Shown here: piece after piece, positions 1 to 9,341 of the stretch
Layout of the letters: each line of letters begins with the position of its first letter
Numbering within the stretch: position 1 is the first letter of the stretch
Source of the DNA: Bacteroidota bacterium
Lineage (GTDB): Bacteria > Bacteroidota > Bacteroidia > Chitinophagales > Chitinophagaceae
Direction: 5' to 3'
NCBI GenBank assembly: GCA_005884665.1
Contig: VBAT01000025.1
Coordinates: 26,407 to 60,283, forward strand
DNA length: 33,877 bases
Notes under the pieces: model-generated
Seen by the model: the letters and a program-made list of their open reading frames with translations, nothing else
Told to the model about the DNA's origin: nothing
Databases searched by the model: none
Program-made: the position numbers and the translations under genes

Positions 1-1373
1 AGACCGTTTTCAGCGCTGGAAAGGACCCGGATAGCGTCGTCTGTTTTACCCACGCCGGCAAGCCATGTACCATAATGAAATATCCAATAGTCTTTGTTGC
101 CTCCCGTTGAATAGCTGATAGCTCTTCTGAATGGTTCATCTAAATTTTCCATTCCTGAAGGTGCCCAACCGGATCTGTAAATATCCGGGGCTGCCCAGTT
201 CATTATTTTCTTGGAATGAGAAATATTGATCAATGTCTGCCAATCTTTGACATCAGCCTCCCTCGCCCAACCGAATAAGGGAATATCTTTTAGCGGTCTC
301 AGTTCCTGTTGGGGAACTTTCAATGTATAAATATCCAGTTCCCTGTCAGCCGGGAACCAATACTCTATATGCGACCTGGTTTCTTTCGGCTGCATCTCAA
401 GTTTAATGGATTGATCAGAGATTGGACCGCCCTGGATCTCAATATATCGTTGATTATTTGCTGAACTTAACACCGACCATGTGCTATCATCTCCATAACT
501 CCATAATTTAATACCTGGTACCATCCTGCTATCCGCCACATGATACAAACCAGTTCCTCGTGACGGAGTATAAGCACCAAATGCGTTGATATCTGTTGTT
601 CGCCAGAAATACCCTGTCATCTCCCTGATATCGGATTCGCGTTTCGGGCCTTGCCTTACCCAATCTATTGTATCAATTCTGGAAGAATGTGACAATACTC
701 TTCCCCTCGGAAAATCATATTTCGTGTCAGCTGCAGCAGGCAATGCTGCATTCGACCATGCCATCCATGGATGAGAGAAATTTCCCGGGTTATAAAAAAC
801 AACACGTTGCGTCAAAAAATTATCATCTGCCCCCAGCGAATATTCAACGGACCATTGCATACCAAACCGCAACTCTCTTTCACCACAGGTGACATAGACC
901 CTATCCTTTATCTTATCCACTTTATAAAGCACGGTTTCATTCTGCGAAGGAGAATGCGAGATAGGAAAACTCACTTCAATACCGCCTGCTACAAAATAAA
1001 ATCGTGGTAGTATCCTCGTGTAGCGAATATTGTCCGGCACATACAACACCTCTTTTCCTGATGGCTTGCAAATGATAGAATAAACTTTTCCCCCGAGGTC
1101 AGGACAAACGGTAACCTTCAATCGCGCATTTTCCAAAACAACAAACCTGTATTTTATGGGAACCGGCCTGTGAGATGTTTCTACATAGCTCATATAGGGA
1201 TAAACACCATTAGGATCAACAGCTGTTGGAACAGGTCCCGCCGGTGTAAGAACATGGGTCAGAATATATTTATCGTATTCGTTGTAGCTGACCTTCGTAA
1301 TAGCCGGCTGCCCGGTGCAATGATTGGTCAATGCAGCAGCAATGAATAAAGGAAGCCGGAATTTAAATCGCAT
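1..1373 (-). CDS. DUF5107-domain protein, 3' end cut by window edge
   Basis: The frame is open from an ATG at 1371-1373 to the window edge, giving the first 457 residues. I translated the start and the last 47 codons by hand and found no stop. The N-terminus (MRFKFRLPLFIAAALTNHC) looks like a signal peptide; the Cys is not preceded by a good lipobox. The segment around NPGNFSHPWMAWSNAALPA matches the family pattern of DUF5107 proteins, which usually continue into tetratricopeptide repeats. The last visible part (FHYGTWLAGVGKTDDAIRVL) already looks like a TPR helix pair. The family is common in Bacteroidota carbohydrate loci and its biochemical role is not settled to my knowledge. It starts 27 bp after the CBM9-like gene and is probably cotranscribed with it. 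The truncation is the window boundary, not a mutation. Confidence 0.8.
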   Translation of the reverse strand, partial: MRFKFRLPLFIAAALTNHCTGQPAITKVSYNEYDKYILTHVLTPAGPVPTAVDPNGVYPYMSYVETSHRPVPIKYRFVVLENARLKVTVCPDLGGKVYSIICKPSGKEVLYVPDNIRYTRILPRFYFVAGGIEVSFPISHSPSQNETVLYKVDKIKDRVYVTCGERELRFGMQWSVEYSLGADDNFLTQRVVFYNPGNFSHPWMAWSNAALPAAADTKYDFPRGRVLSHSSRIDTIDWVRQGPKRESDIREMTGYFWRTTDINAFGAYTPSRGTGLYHVADSRMVPGIKLWSYGDDSTWSVLSSANNQRYIEIQGGPISDQSIKLEMQPKETRSHIEYWFPADRELDIYTLKVPQQELRPLKDIPLFGWAREADVKDWQTLINISHSKKIMNWAAPDIYRSGWAPSGMENLDEPFRRAISYSTGGNKDYWIFHYGTWLAGVGKTDDAIRVLSSAENG

Positions 1374-1400
1374 GATTGGTTATTTCCCCAACTCAAGGTA

Positions 1401-2045
1401 TCATCTAAAATAAGCATCCCCAAAAAATTCAGTCATATGAAAATCCGGGGCAGAGGTTCTCATATCCTGCCAGGAGAGGAAGTGAGGTTCCGGAAGCTTA
1501 TCGCCGCATTTATAAAAATTGACTCGGTAACGATTTCCTTTCAAAGAAGTAATATGGTGATAGATGAAGACTTCGGCAGGGATCACTACCGTCAGTTCCC
1601 AACTAATGGGATCAGCATTTTCGTTCGATTGATGCCTGATAGCTGACAATCGCCTGATCTTTCGGACCACATCAACGCCCATTAATTTTCTTTGTGAAGC
1701 ATTTTTTCCAAATCCAAGCAGGCAGGTGCCGGCACAATTGAATTCAATGTTGTAATATTCCTGGTCATTATCAAATGCAATAAAGAACTCCACACAACTA
1801 TCCTCATGGACAGGGCTGTTGTCTTCCTGGTGCACAACACGTATTGCTTTTTCCTGTACAAAATATTTCAGCAGTATGCTATCATCCGTATGGGCAATAG
1901 AAAAGGAAACATTCGGACGGTAAGAAAATTTCGGCCAGGGCAGTTTTTGTATGGTATGCTGTTCGAGTCCGTCCAGTTTTGCCGATATCTCATCCATCTT
2001 CGCAATTCCAATAGCACTATTTAAATATGGTACATTCAAATCCAT
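1401..2045 (-). CDS. CBM9-like carbohydrate-binding family protein
   Basis: The 214-residue product starts MDLNVPYLN. I chose the ATG at 2043-2045 because the longer reading (to 2126) starts with GTG and adds a poorly conserved 27-residue tail, while family members begin close to the motif L-x-V-P-Y-L. The body has the features of bacterial CBM9-like proteins: WPKFSYRPNVSFSIAH, the aromatic strand LLKYFVQEKAIRV, and NSPVHEDSCVEFFI with its acidic cluster. No signal peptide is visible from the chosen start, so it may be cytosolic; the longer start would add a hydrophobic stretch (ILFFFSFLNQLI) that could act as an anchor. Catalytic activity is not expected from the family. It lies between a repeat-rich gap and the DUF5107 gene. 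Confidence 0.8.
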   Translation of the reverse strand: MDLNVPYLNSAIGIAKMDEISAKLDGLEQHTIQKLPWPKFSYRPNVSFSIAHTDDSILLKYFVQEKAIRVVHQEDNSPVHEDSCVEFFIAFDNDQEYYNIEFNCAGTCLLGFGKNASQRKLMGVDVVRKIRRLSAIRHQSNENADPISWELTVVIPAEVFIYHHITSLKGNRYRVNFYKCGDKLPEPHFLSWQDMRTSAPDFHMTEFFGDAYFR

Positions 2046-2478
2046 ACCGTAATATGTTCTTATTAATTGGTTCAAAAAAGAAAAGAAGAATAAAATTTTA
2101 TGCAATCGGTTGTAATGAAAATTCACAACCGGTTGCGTTATCAGATATTAAAAAAGATCCAAATCTCAAGAACCAATCCCGCCAACTGGCGGGACAAATA
2201 AATTAAAAGCATCAAAGACCAAAGAAATCCGAATTTTTAAATCCGAAAAAGCGAAAAAAGAACACCCAAAACATTTAGGTTTATTATTTAAATGTTGGTG
2301 CTCCTTGGTTCTTGATGCTTTTTTAGGATCGGTTCATCAATTGGCGACACAAAGAAAATAAAAAAAAATTCGCAACCTGAAGCTGACCGATGATCGTTTT
2401 CGAATTTCAAATTTTTTTATTTCGTGCTTTTTTTGTCCCGCCAGTTGGCGGGATTGTTATTTGGTTCCTGGTTCTTAC
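2046..2478. repeat. Gene-free gap with nested inverted repeats
   Basis: No coding frame is supported in these 433 bases. The gap holds two copies of an 18-bp palindrome (TCCCGCCAACTGGCGGGA at 2177-2194; the same with AGTTG at 2436-2453) set as an inverted pair about 240 bp apart. Inside them is a second inverted pair, 2205-2224 against 2304-2322 (arms built on AAAAGCATCAA-GACCAA). The right end carries TTTGGTTCCTGGTTCTTAC, the reverse complement of the AAGAACCAA motif seen at 18264 and 21931. The whole looks like a compound palindromic intergenic element between the HAD gene's 3' end and the CBM9-like gene. It could end transcription in either direction, but no T-run terminator is clear. Confidence 0.75.
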
Positions 2479-3090
2479 TTACCACTTAATATCCAAAATA
2501 CTTCTCCCAGCATGAATATGTTCAATTATAAGACCTGCCTCTCTGGCGCCGGCAAGATTTATTTCTGAATCATCTAAAAAAATTGTTTCAGCAGGATTCA
2601 ATTTACTTTCCTGTATCACAAATTGATAACAGGCAACATCCGGTTTTCTCAGCCTCATCGTGTGAGAATAATAGGTTTGCTCGAAGAAGTCTTCAAGATA
2701 GTTTCCGGTTTGCAGATAGATCTGTTGCTGAAACTTGTTATAGTGAATTGCATTGGTATTGCTGAGCAAAAACAACCTGTATTTTTTTCGCAGGCTCCTC
2801 AATAATTCAATCCTTTCCGCAGGAAAATCCAATAATAAGGCGTTCCATGCATCGACAATATTCTGTTCGGTGGTGCCTTCAGCTGCCAGGGACTGCAGTT
2901 TGGCGACAAATGCATTGTCATCTATTTTCCCAGCTTCATACTCGTTAAAAAAAGAAACAAGAGCAGGCTGAGACATGTGGCCCTGGAGGTTACTCACACC
3001 CAATTGCTCCAATGCCATTGCCGTTTTCCGTGTGTCGATATTCAGGATAACGCCTCCTAAATCAAAAATTATGTTTTTAATATCTTTCAT
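2479..3090 (-). CDS. HAD superfamily phosphatase (YihX-like, subfamily IA)
   Basis: The 203-residue product shows the HAD motifs in order. Motif I is IIFDLGGV with nucleophile Asp10; the usual second Asp is Gly, as in the YihX-type FDLGGV group. Motif II is LLSNTN (Ser110, Asn111), motif III is the RKPD segment with Lys149, and motif IV is FLDDSEINLAGA with Asp173 and Asp174. A helical cap lies at about residues 20-85. E. coli YihX dephosphorylates alpha-D-glucose 1-phosphate; related proteins act on various sugar phosphates, so the substrate here is open. There is no signal peptide, so it should be cytosolic. It starts 24 bp after the GH97 gene and is the last gene before a repeat-filled gap, so it probably closes that operon. 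Confidence 0.88.
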   Translation of the reverse strand: MKDIKNIIFDLGGVILNIDTRKTAMALEQLGVSNLQGHMSQPALVSFFNEYEAGKIDDNAFVAKLQSLAAEGTTEQNIVDAWNALLLDFPAERIELLRSLRKKYRLFLLSNTNAIHYNKFQQQIYLQTGNYLEDFFEQTYYSHTMRLRKPDVACYQFVIQESKLNPAETIFLDDSEINLAGAREAGLIIEHIHAGRSILDIKW

Positions 3091-3114
3091 AATTCCTTTT
3101 GAATGATAATTTTT

Positions 3115-5112
3115 TTATTGTTTCGACAGCTTTATCATAAACCCGCCGCCCATCGCCATGCTGATGTTTAACCGTTGGTCCGCCTGAACTTTCATCACGC
3201 TGATCGCATAGTCGGCCGCATAACTATTCGCATTGACCCCGTCTTTACAGATAGTTGCTTCGTAAGTTCCGCGAGGAATAAAGTCAAACGACAGCGATAT
3301 ATCACGGGCTACGGTATTATTTAGTCCGCCGATAAACCAGTCGTCTCCGTGTCTCCTCGCACTGATAATAAATTCACCGATCTTACCCTGTAGTATTTTT
3401 GTTTCGTCCCAGGTAGTCGGTATACTTCCTAATAACCCCATAAATGCCGGCTCCTTCAATCCCTGGCTGATATTTCCGCTAAATATTTGCAAAGGACTGT
3501 CATAAACAACAAACATTGCGAGCTGATGGCATCGCGTTCCCTGGCTCATTGGGTTTTTGCTAATAGGCCTGAACTGATCCTTTTGCGCATTTTGTAAAAG
3601 GCCAGGCTCATAATCCAGCGGGCCTGCCAACATTCTTGTGTAAGCAATAATCACATCGTGATCCGGTGTGGGAAGATCGCTCCATATATTCCATTCGGAC
3701 CCGAGAACACTTTCATGTGTCAGTACGTTTGGCCATGTACGATTAAACCCTTTAGGGGCATAAGCTCCATGAAACATGATCGAGATCTTATGATCCGCAC
3801 AGGCTTTTGCTACGCGGTGATAAAAGTTGACCATCTTCTGATCGTCCCGATCCATAAAATCCGTCATGATGGAGGCGATGCCCCAGTTGTTAAATTGACG
3901 AAGTGCGCTGTCCAATTGTTTGTCTAAAGTCGCAGACAGCGTCCAAAGCATTAAACGAATGCCCTGGCTCTTTGCATAGCGTACCAGTTCCCCCATATCG
4001 ATCGCAGGATTTATCTTAAACAAGTCCTTTGTATCGCTCCAACCAGCGTCAAGCATAACCTGGTCAAAGCCGAATTTTTTGGCAAAGTCAATATAATATT
4101 TGTACGATGCGGTATTAAGACCGGCCACAAACGGAACGTCAAACAGGTTAATGCCGGTTATCCATTCATCAGTGCCCTTGCCATATTTTATCCAGGAGAA
4201 ATCGGTGATCTTCGGGGCATCCCCTAGCAGATAAATGATATCATTTGATGGAAGTTCGGTATCATTCTTAGCAACAATAACCGTTCGCCAGGGAAATAAC
4301 CTTGTCCCGCTTGTCCGGGCGATATAGCCAGCTCTTTCCGTAACAACATATTGCGGGAATTCGCCTTCCATTAATTTTTCCTGCAAAGGATATGGTGCAA
4401 ATACTCCCTGCAACCCCATTTTTGTCTTTTGCAAGAACATACCCGGGTAATCGAACAGGTTCGCATCAGCGATAGCAAGATGATAGTTATTCGGTAAAGA
4501 AATAGTTGCGGGGGCAAACGTCAACATTGTATCGGCAATATCTGTCAAAGACTGTTTCTTGTAAACAGCTTCAAAACTGGTATGAAACCGATCCATGTTC
4601 TGCCGCTTGTCTATTCCAGCAAACCATACTATGGCAGAAGGGTCCATGTCAAATAAAGCTGTTTCACTTTCTATGTTAATCGAATCCCTGAAACGGGCTT
4701 CCACGCGGTAAGCCATTCCGTTATTGTACAACCTGAACTCGATTCCAAAAGGCTCTTTGAAAACCAGTTTAAGCCAGTTGAAGCTGTTCGTTATCTTTTT
4801 CCGGCGATAAGGAACGGGAACTTCTATGACTTCATTAACCCTGCCATACACACTTTTTGAAACAACGATTTTATCTGAAAGTTTCTTCCCGTTATCCAGC
4901 TGCATGTCCACCGTTGGGCCCGACATCAGCAAATCCGAAGAAGCAAATAGCTGATAGGACAGGTTTTCTGCGGTTTTTATTTCCAGGCGAATAGATGAAT
5001 CCGGTGAAAATAGTTGAAAGGTTTTTTGAGAGAAGCCGGTACTAGTGCAGGCGAATATGATAAAAACCGCGAGTAGGTTTTTACTTTCTATCACTCCATT
5101 TATTTTTTGCAT
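3115..5112 (-). CDS. GH97 family glycoside hydrolase, retaining-type
   Basis: The 665-residue product has a signal peptide (residues 1-28, ending TGFSQ), a beta-sandwich N-domain (about 30-290), a (beta/alpha)8 barrel (about 300-570) and a C-terminal beta domain. The sequence SPDSSIRLEIK and the barrel segment MTDFMDRDDQ with Asp418 identify GH97. Studied GH97 enzymes split into inverting alpha-glucosidases (SusB) and a retaining group with an Asp nucleophile, such as the 662-residue alpha-galactosidase BT1871 with Asp415. Length and Asp position put this protein with the retaining group; Glu467 and Glu473 (HESVLGSE) are acid/base candidates. It probably removes alpha-galactosyl or similar residues in the periplasm, which is inference. 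It starts 4 bp after the DUF4091 gene. Confidence 0.92.
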   Translation of the reverse strand: MQKINGVIESKNLLAVFIIFACTSTGFSQKTFQLFSPDSSIRLEIKTAENLSYQLFASSDLLMSGPTVDMQLDNGKKLSDKIVVSKSVYGRVNEVIEVPVPYRRKKITNSFNWLKLVFKEPFGIEFRLYNNGMAYRVEARFRDSINIESETALFDMDPSAIVWFAGIDKRQNMDRFHTSFEAVYKKQSLTDIADTMLTFAPATISLPNNYHLAIADANLFDYPGMFLQKTKMGLQGVFAPYPLQEKLMEGEFPQYVVTERAGYIARTSGTRLFPWRTVIVAKNDTELPSNDIIYLLGDAPKITDFSWIKYGKGTDEWITGINLFDVPFVAGLNTASYKYYIDFAKKFGFDQVMLDAGWSDTKDLFKINPAIDMGELVRYAKSQGIRLMLWTLSATLDKQLDSALRQFNNWGIASIMTDFMDRDDQKMVNFYHRVAKACADHKISIMFHGAYAPKGFNRTWPNVLTHESVLGSEWNIWSDLPTPDHDVIIAYTRMLAGPLDYEPGLLQNAQKDQFRPISKNPMSQGTRCHQLAMFVVYDSPLQIFSGNISQGLKEPAFMGLLGSIPTTWDETKILQGKIGEFIISARRHGDDWFIGGLNNTVARDISLSFDFIPRGTYEATICKDGVNANSYAADYAISVMKVQADQRLNISMAMGGGFMIKLSKQ

Positions 5113-5116
5113 CGTT

Positions 5117-6934
5117 TTATTTTCCCGGCAATAATTCGCTTAATTGAATAACAAGGGTTTTTCCCTTCATAATATCCTTTTCCAGGTCTTCTTTCTTAAA
5201 CTCTTTTTCCCGGTTGATCTTTTGCAGAACGCCCTCCCATTCTTCAACAACTGCCTGGATATTCCTGTTCTTAACCGTTTTAAGCTTTGCTTTTAGGATT
5301 TTCATTTTCTCATAATCGACGATTCCTTCCCGCATCTTTTCAAAATGAATACCTGTAGCGGCGCCGGGGTATACCATAAAGCAATCTCCTGCCGGCCATA
5401 ACAAATGCCGCGCATCACGTATTGGATCAGCAGGCCAGGCATCATAGGCCCAACGAAGCAACCCATCGTATCCATGTGCCATCGAATACCACCCAAGCCA
5501 ACGGCCTTCAATTGGCGGTGAAAAAACAAACGTATTGGGCTTAGGCGGCGTACAGCAGATATAGTAAGTGGAAGTTTGCCCTTTCAGGGAACGAGAGCCG
5601 ACAGCATCGATACCTGGCTCTTTGCTAAACACGCAGGAATAATCATCGAGCAGGCCATCCAATTCAGGATGCCAGTCTCCTGCATAGGTAATTTTCCATT
5701 TCGGAGAATGTTTTTTTACAACACTGATCGCTGTCAGCGTTTGCTCCATGGCATTTTCATTAATGCCAATATATGTTTTGTTGAACCAACCCTTCTTTTC
5801 AAGATGCGATTTGAGATCGGCCAGGAAAATATTCCAGTTGATTTTAAATGTATCGGAAGTGGGTAACCATCTTTCAAATACATAAGCGCCTGTTTTTTCA
5901 TCCAGGAAACGAAACCTTTCTCCCCAGGGAATGGGAGTATAAATTGTAATGGCCTTATCAATGCCCATCTTCATCGCCAGCTGCACATACTTGTCAAAAA
6001 TGGTATAATCAAATCTCCATTTACCGCTTTTTTGCCTGATCCATTCGATCATCGTCCCTTCAGTCATATAGGAATTATCGGCCCAGGGCGAATGAACGGC
6101 ATAAGTGGTAATAAATTTTCCACCGGCATCTGCATATAATTTCAAGTGTTGCTCCAGCAGAGCCATATGTTCTACCGACCAGGGTTTAACATGATAATAC
6201 CCGGCGATCACCCAGGGATTTTGCCAAAGGTCCAGCCGAAATGACCAGTCATGAGGCTTGGGTAAAGTTTGATTCTGGACTCTTATCGACAATGATAAAT
6301 CCGCTTTCCCGTTTGAGGATATAATTTGAATGCTACCATCATAAACACCAGGTATTGCAGTAGCGGGGACATTGATGCTAAGCCAGACAGGTCTCACAGA
6401 CTGGCCCTGCATGTCGAAACGATCAAATGACTCTAACCGGTCTGGCATTAACCAGGCTTTATCAACGGGACCTTCACCACAACTTACATCATTGGCATCG
6501 TAGGGATAGTTTGAAAGAACATAACGAACCAGCCGCAGTGAGAGATTACTTTTACTCATTATTTTTCCATCGTGTGATTTCAGGTCACTGATCATAAACC
6601 GTACCTGTTCGACGGTATCGGTTGTCCATAAAAGGATCATTGCATTCACACGTTCACCTTTCCAGGCGGTTTCTTCAAATCTCAACAGTTCTGGTTTTAT
6701 ATCGGGAACTTCTCTCCTGAACCAGGACCTGTCTGTCGATGCAAAAGAAACATGCAATCCCGGTTTTTGGGCCTGCCATGCTGTGGGGTCAACAGGAACG
6801 TCCAGTGTATATTCCTGTTGAAAATGGAAAAGAGGTTTTGCAATAAGTGCTGAATCGATCCTGCCAGGCTGGGCCTGGACAGTATGCAGGCAAAGCAGGC
6901 AAACGATGGCAGGGAAAATGTTATTATTAATCAT
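5117..6934 (-). CDS. DUF4091 (GH123-type catalytic fold) secreted protein
   Basis: The 605-residue product has a signal peptide (cleavage near TVQAQ, residue 22), a beta-sandwich region (about 30-225) and a barrel-like C-terminal region ending with the DUF4091 block (WLGWYSMAHGYDGLLRWAYD, then YPG and MREGIVDYE). DUF4091 is related to the GH123 catalytic domain, whose characterised members are beta-N-acetylgalactosaminidases that use an Asp-Glu pair. At the matching position this protein reads YIGINENAME, so the pair would be Asn392-Glu393 instead of Asp-Glu. It may therefore use another mechanism or have lost activity; the substrate is unknown. It is followed after 4 bp by a GH97 gene, and preceded by a 108-bp gap that contains a repeat. 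Confidence 0.85.
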   Translation of the reverse strand: MINNNIFPAIVCLLCLHTVQAQPGRIDSALIAKPLFHFQQEYTLDVPVDPTAWQAQKPGLHVSFASTDRSWFRREVPDIKPELLRFEETAWKGERVNAMILLWTTDTVEQVRFMISDLKSHDGKIMSKSNLSLRLVRYVLSNYPYDANDVSCGEGPVDKAWLMPDRLESFDRFDMQGQSVRPVWLSINVPATAIPGVYDGSIQIISSNGKADLSLSIRVQNQTLPKPHDWSFRLDLWQNPWVIAGYYHVKPWSVEHMALLEQHLKLYADAGGKFITTYAVHSPWADNSYMTEGTMIEWIRQKSGKWRFDYTIFDKYVQLAMKMGIDKAITIYTPIPWGERFRFLDEKTGAYVFERWLPTSDTFKINWNIFLADLKSHLEKKGWFNKTYIGINENAMEQTLTAISVVKKHSPKWKITYAGDWHPELDGLLDDYSCVFSKEPGIDAVGSRSLKGQTSTYYICCTPPKPNTFVFSPPIEGRWLGWYSMAHGYDGLLRWAYDAWPADPIRDARHLLWPAGDCFMVYPGAATGIHFEKMREGIVDYEKMKILKAKLKTVKNRNIQAVVEEWEGVLQKINREKEFKKEDLEKDIMKGKTLVIQLSELLPGK

Positions 6935-6974
6935 GAGTACGCACTGTTGTTAAACGTTTCTTATCAACTTAACC

Positions 6975-7038
6975 TGGATGCTGGATACCCGATGCTGGAA
7001 GTCCACAATGTGCAATTAGCATCCTGCATCTAGCATCC
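6975..7038. repeat. Intergenic GCATCC/GGATGC repeat
   Basis: The gap between GH3 and DUF4091 carries GGATGCTGGATACCCGATGCTGG and, about 45 bp on, the opposing AGCATCCTGCATCTAGCATCC, so the arms can pair. The same motif (TAGCATCTAGCATCCAGCATCC) returns at 25126-25147. It looks like a dispersed small repeat rather than a gene. Confidence 0.6.
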
Positions 7039-7042
7039 CTCT

Positions 7043-9331
7043 CTATTTAACCCAACTAACTTTAGCGCTTTTTACATCTCTTGAATTGCCTCCGATCATT
7101 ATCACAAAGTCACCAGGCTCCCAATCGTATTTTAAATCGTAGTTATAAAATTTTAAATCTTCCGGCGTGATCTTAAAAGAAACAGTCTTTGTCTCACCAG
7201 CCTTCAGATCTATCTTTTGAAAACCCTTCAGCTCTTTTACAGGCCTGGTTACACTGCCGACCACATCACGTATATATAATTGCACAACTTCCTTTCCATC
7301 CCTGTTGCCGGAATTCGTCACAGTCACGCTTGCAGTCAACGTTTGATTCCCTTTTAAAGAAGTGCTGCTGAGTTTTATATCGCTGTAAGAAAAACCGGTA
7401 TAGCTTAAGCCATATCCAAATGGATAAACCGGGTCATTGGATACATCGAGGTAGTTGGACCGGAATTTTGAAAACCATCTGCCTTCCTCGAGTGGTCTTC
7501 CTGTATTTTTGTGTGCATAATAGATCGGCACCTGGCCAACGTTCTGCGGAAAAGTCGTAGTCAATTTTCCCGAAGGGTTTACATCCCCAAATAAAACATC
7601 GGCAACTGCAAAACCTGCTTCACTGCCGCCGAACCATACATTCAGGATTGCGGGCACATTATCATTTTCCCATTTCAAAGCCAATGGCCTTCCTGTAAAT
7701 AAAACCAATACCAGCGGTTTACCTGTTTGCAACAAAGCTTTTAATAGATCCTTTTGAGCAGACGGTATCTCGATATTGCTGCGGCTGGATGATTCCCCGC
7801 TCATTTCTGCCGATTCGCCCAACACGGCTACTACCACGTCAGACTGGTTAGCTGCATTGACAGCTTCGGCGATGATATCCGCGGCCGGGCGTTTATCCCG
7901 TCCCAGTGCTTTACCAAACATGCCTGCTCTTTCTTCAAATTGTTCGTCGGCATCAAGATTGGAACCTTTTGCATAAATGATCTTTACATTGTTTCCGGCA
8001 ACATCTTTTATTCCCGCCAGCACGGAAGTTGCTTTTTGAAAATTAGCGGCTACGCTCCAGGTGCCGGGCATATTTTCCCTGTTATCGGCAAGCGGACCTA
8101 CTACTGCGATGGTGCCGCCTTTTTTTAATGGTAATACATTGTTTTGATTTTTTAGCAACACAAAACTTTGCGCGGCGATCGATCTCGCTTCCCTGCGATG
8201 GGCATCGCTAAATATTTCCGTCTTTGCCCTGTTCTCATCACAATACCGGTAAGGATCGTCAAACAAGCCCAATTTATATTTTGCCTCCAGTATTCGCCGG
8301 CATGCTGCATCGATCTGGGCCATAGTTACTTTCCCTTCTTTCAATGATTTGGCGGAATAGTTTAAAATACTTTCTCCTACCATATCCATGTCTATGCCGG
8401 CCATTAAAGCTCTCGCAGATACAGTTTTCAAGTCACCGATGCCATGATCAACCATTTCATTGATACCAGTATAATCAGTAACAACAAAACCTTTGAATCC
8501 CCATTGTTTTCTCAGCACATCGGTCAATAACCATTTATTCGCTGTAGCAGGAACTCCATCAACTTCATTAAACGAGGCCATAAAGCTTCCTGCACCCGCA
8601 TCTGATGCCGCCTTGTAGGGGGGCAAATAATCATTGTACATGCGTTGATGACTCATATCAACTGTATTATAGTCGCGGCCAGCTTCCGCTGCACCGTACA
8701 GGGCATAATGTTTCACACAGGCCATGATCGTATTATTCTTCGAAAGATCGTTACCCTGGTAACCCCGTACCATAGCTTTTGCAATTTGTGAACCGAGATA
8801 AGGATCTTCACCACTTCCCTCTGCTATTCGTCCCCAGCGTGCGTCACGGCCAATATCGACCATTGGTGAAAATGTCCAACAAATTCCGTCGGCGCTGGCT
8901 TCGGTAGCCGCTATCCTTGCACTACGTTCAACCAGGCTCATATCCCAGGAACAACTTAATCCAAGCGGGATCGGAAAAACTGTTTCATATCCGTGAATTA
9001 CATCCATGCCGAATATCAATGGGATCTTCAGCCGGCTTTGCTGCATGGCAATCTGCTGCACATATTTAATCTTGCTAACTCCTTTAATATTAAATAACCC
9101 ACCTACTTTTCCGTCCTTGATTTTTTGCGCCAGTTGGGAATTGTCTGTCCCGGGTGTACCGCCTGTGACGATATCTCCTGCACCCGGTAGATTTAATTGT
9201 CCCAATTTTTCTTCCAGGCTCATTTTTTTTATCAGTGCGTCAACGAAGGCTTTCATCTTTGCATCCTGCGTTTGCGCTATCGCAAATTGAGATACCAGGA
9301 AAGCCGCAATAACTAAAATGTAGCGTTTCAT
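7043..9331 (-). CDS. bglX: GH3 beta-glucosidase, BglX-like, periplasmic
   Basis: The 762-residue product has a signal peptide (residues 1-19, ending FAIAQ), an N-terminal GH3 barrel, an alpha/beta C-domain and an Fn3-like domain at about 660-755. The nucleophile is Asp286 in GFVVTDYTG; Lys207-His208 (CVKHYALYG) and GRIAEGSGEDPYLG are the standard sugar-binding elements. The C-domain shows GESSSR, the usual region of the acid/base Glu. BglX-type enzymes release glucose from the non-reducing end of beta-glucosides, and a Bacteroides member (BT_3567) prefers beta-1,2-linked sophorose. With three GH144-like genes nearby, processing of beta-1,2-gluco-oligosaccharides is a reasonable inference. It starts 10 bp after a GH97 gene, so they probably share a transcript. 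Confidence 0.95.
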   Translation of the reverse strand: MKRYILVIAAFLVSQFAIAQTQDAKMKAFVDALIKKMSLEEKLGQLNLPGAGDIVTGGTPGTDNSQLAQKIKDGKVGGLFNIKGVSKIKYVQQIAMQQSRLKIPLIFGMDVIHGYETVFPIPLGLSCSWDMSLVERSARIAATEASADGICWTFSPMVDIGRDARWGRIAEGSGEDPYLGSQIAKAMVRGYQGNDLSKNNTIMACVKHYALYGAAEAGRDYNTVDMSHQRMYNDYLPPYKAASDAGAGSFMASFNEVDGVPATANKWLLTDVLRKQWGFKGFVVTDYTGINEMVDHGIGDLKTVSARALMAGIDMDMVGESILNYSAKSLKEGKVTMAQIDAACRRILEAKYKLGLFDDPYRYCDENRAKTEIFSDAHRREARSIAAQSFVLLKNQNNVLPLKKGGTIAVVGPLADNRENMPGTWSVAANFQKATSVLAGIKDVAGNNVKIIYAKGSNLDADEQFEERAGMFGKALGRDKRPAADIIAEAVNAANQSDVVVAVLGESAEMSGESSSRSNIEIPSAQKDLLKALLQTGKPLVLVLFTGRPLALKWENDNVPAILNVWFGGSEAGFAVADVLFGDVNPSGKLTTTFPQNVGQVPIYYAHKNTGRPLEEGRWFSKFRSNYLDVSNDPVYPFGYGLSYTGFSYSDIKLSSTSLKGNQTLTASVTVTNSGNRDGKEVVQLYIRDVVGSVTRPVKELKGFQKIDLKAGETKTVSFKITPEDLKFYNYDLKYDWEPGDFVIMIGGNSRDVKSAKVSWVK

Positions 9332-9341
9332 GTATGCTGTT

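Noticed and set aside
2046..2126. N-terminal extension of the CBM9-like gene to the GTG at 2126
   Set aside because: The family begins near the LNVPYL motif; the extension has a weak start codon and no good signal peptide cleavage site.
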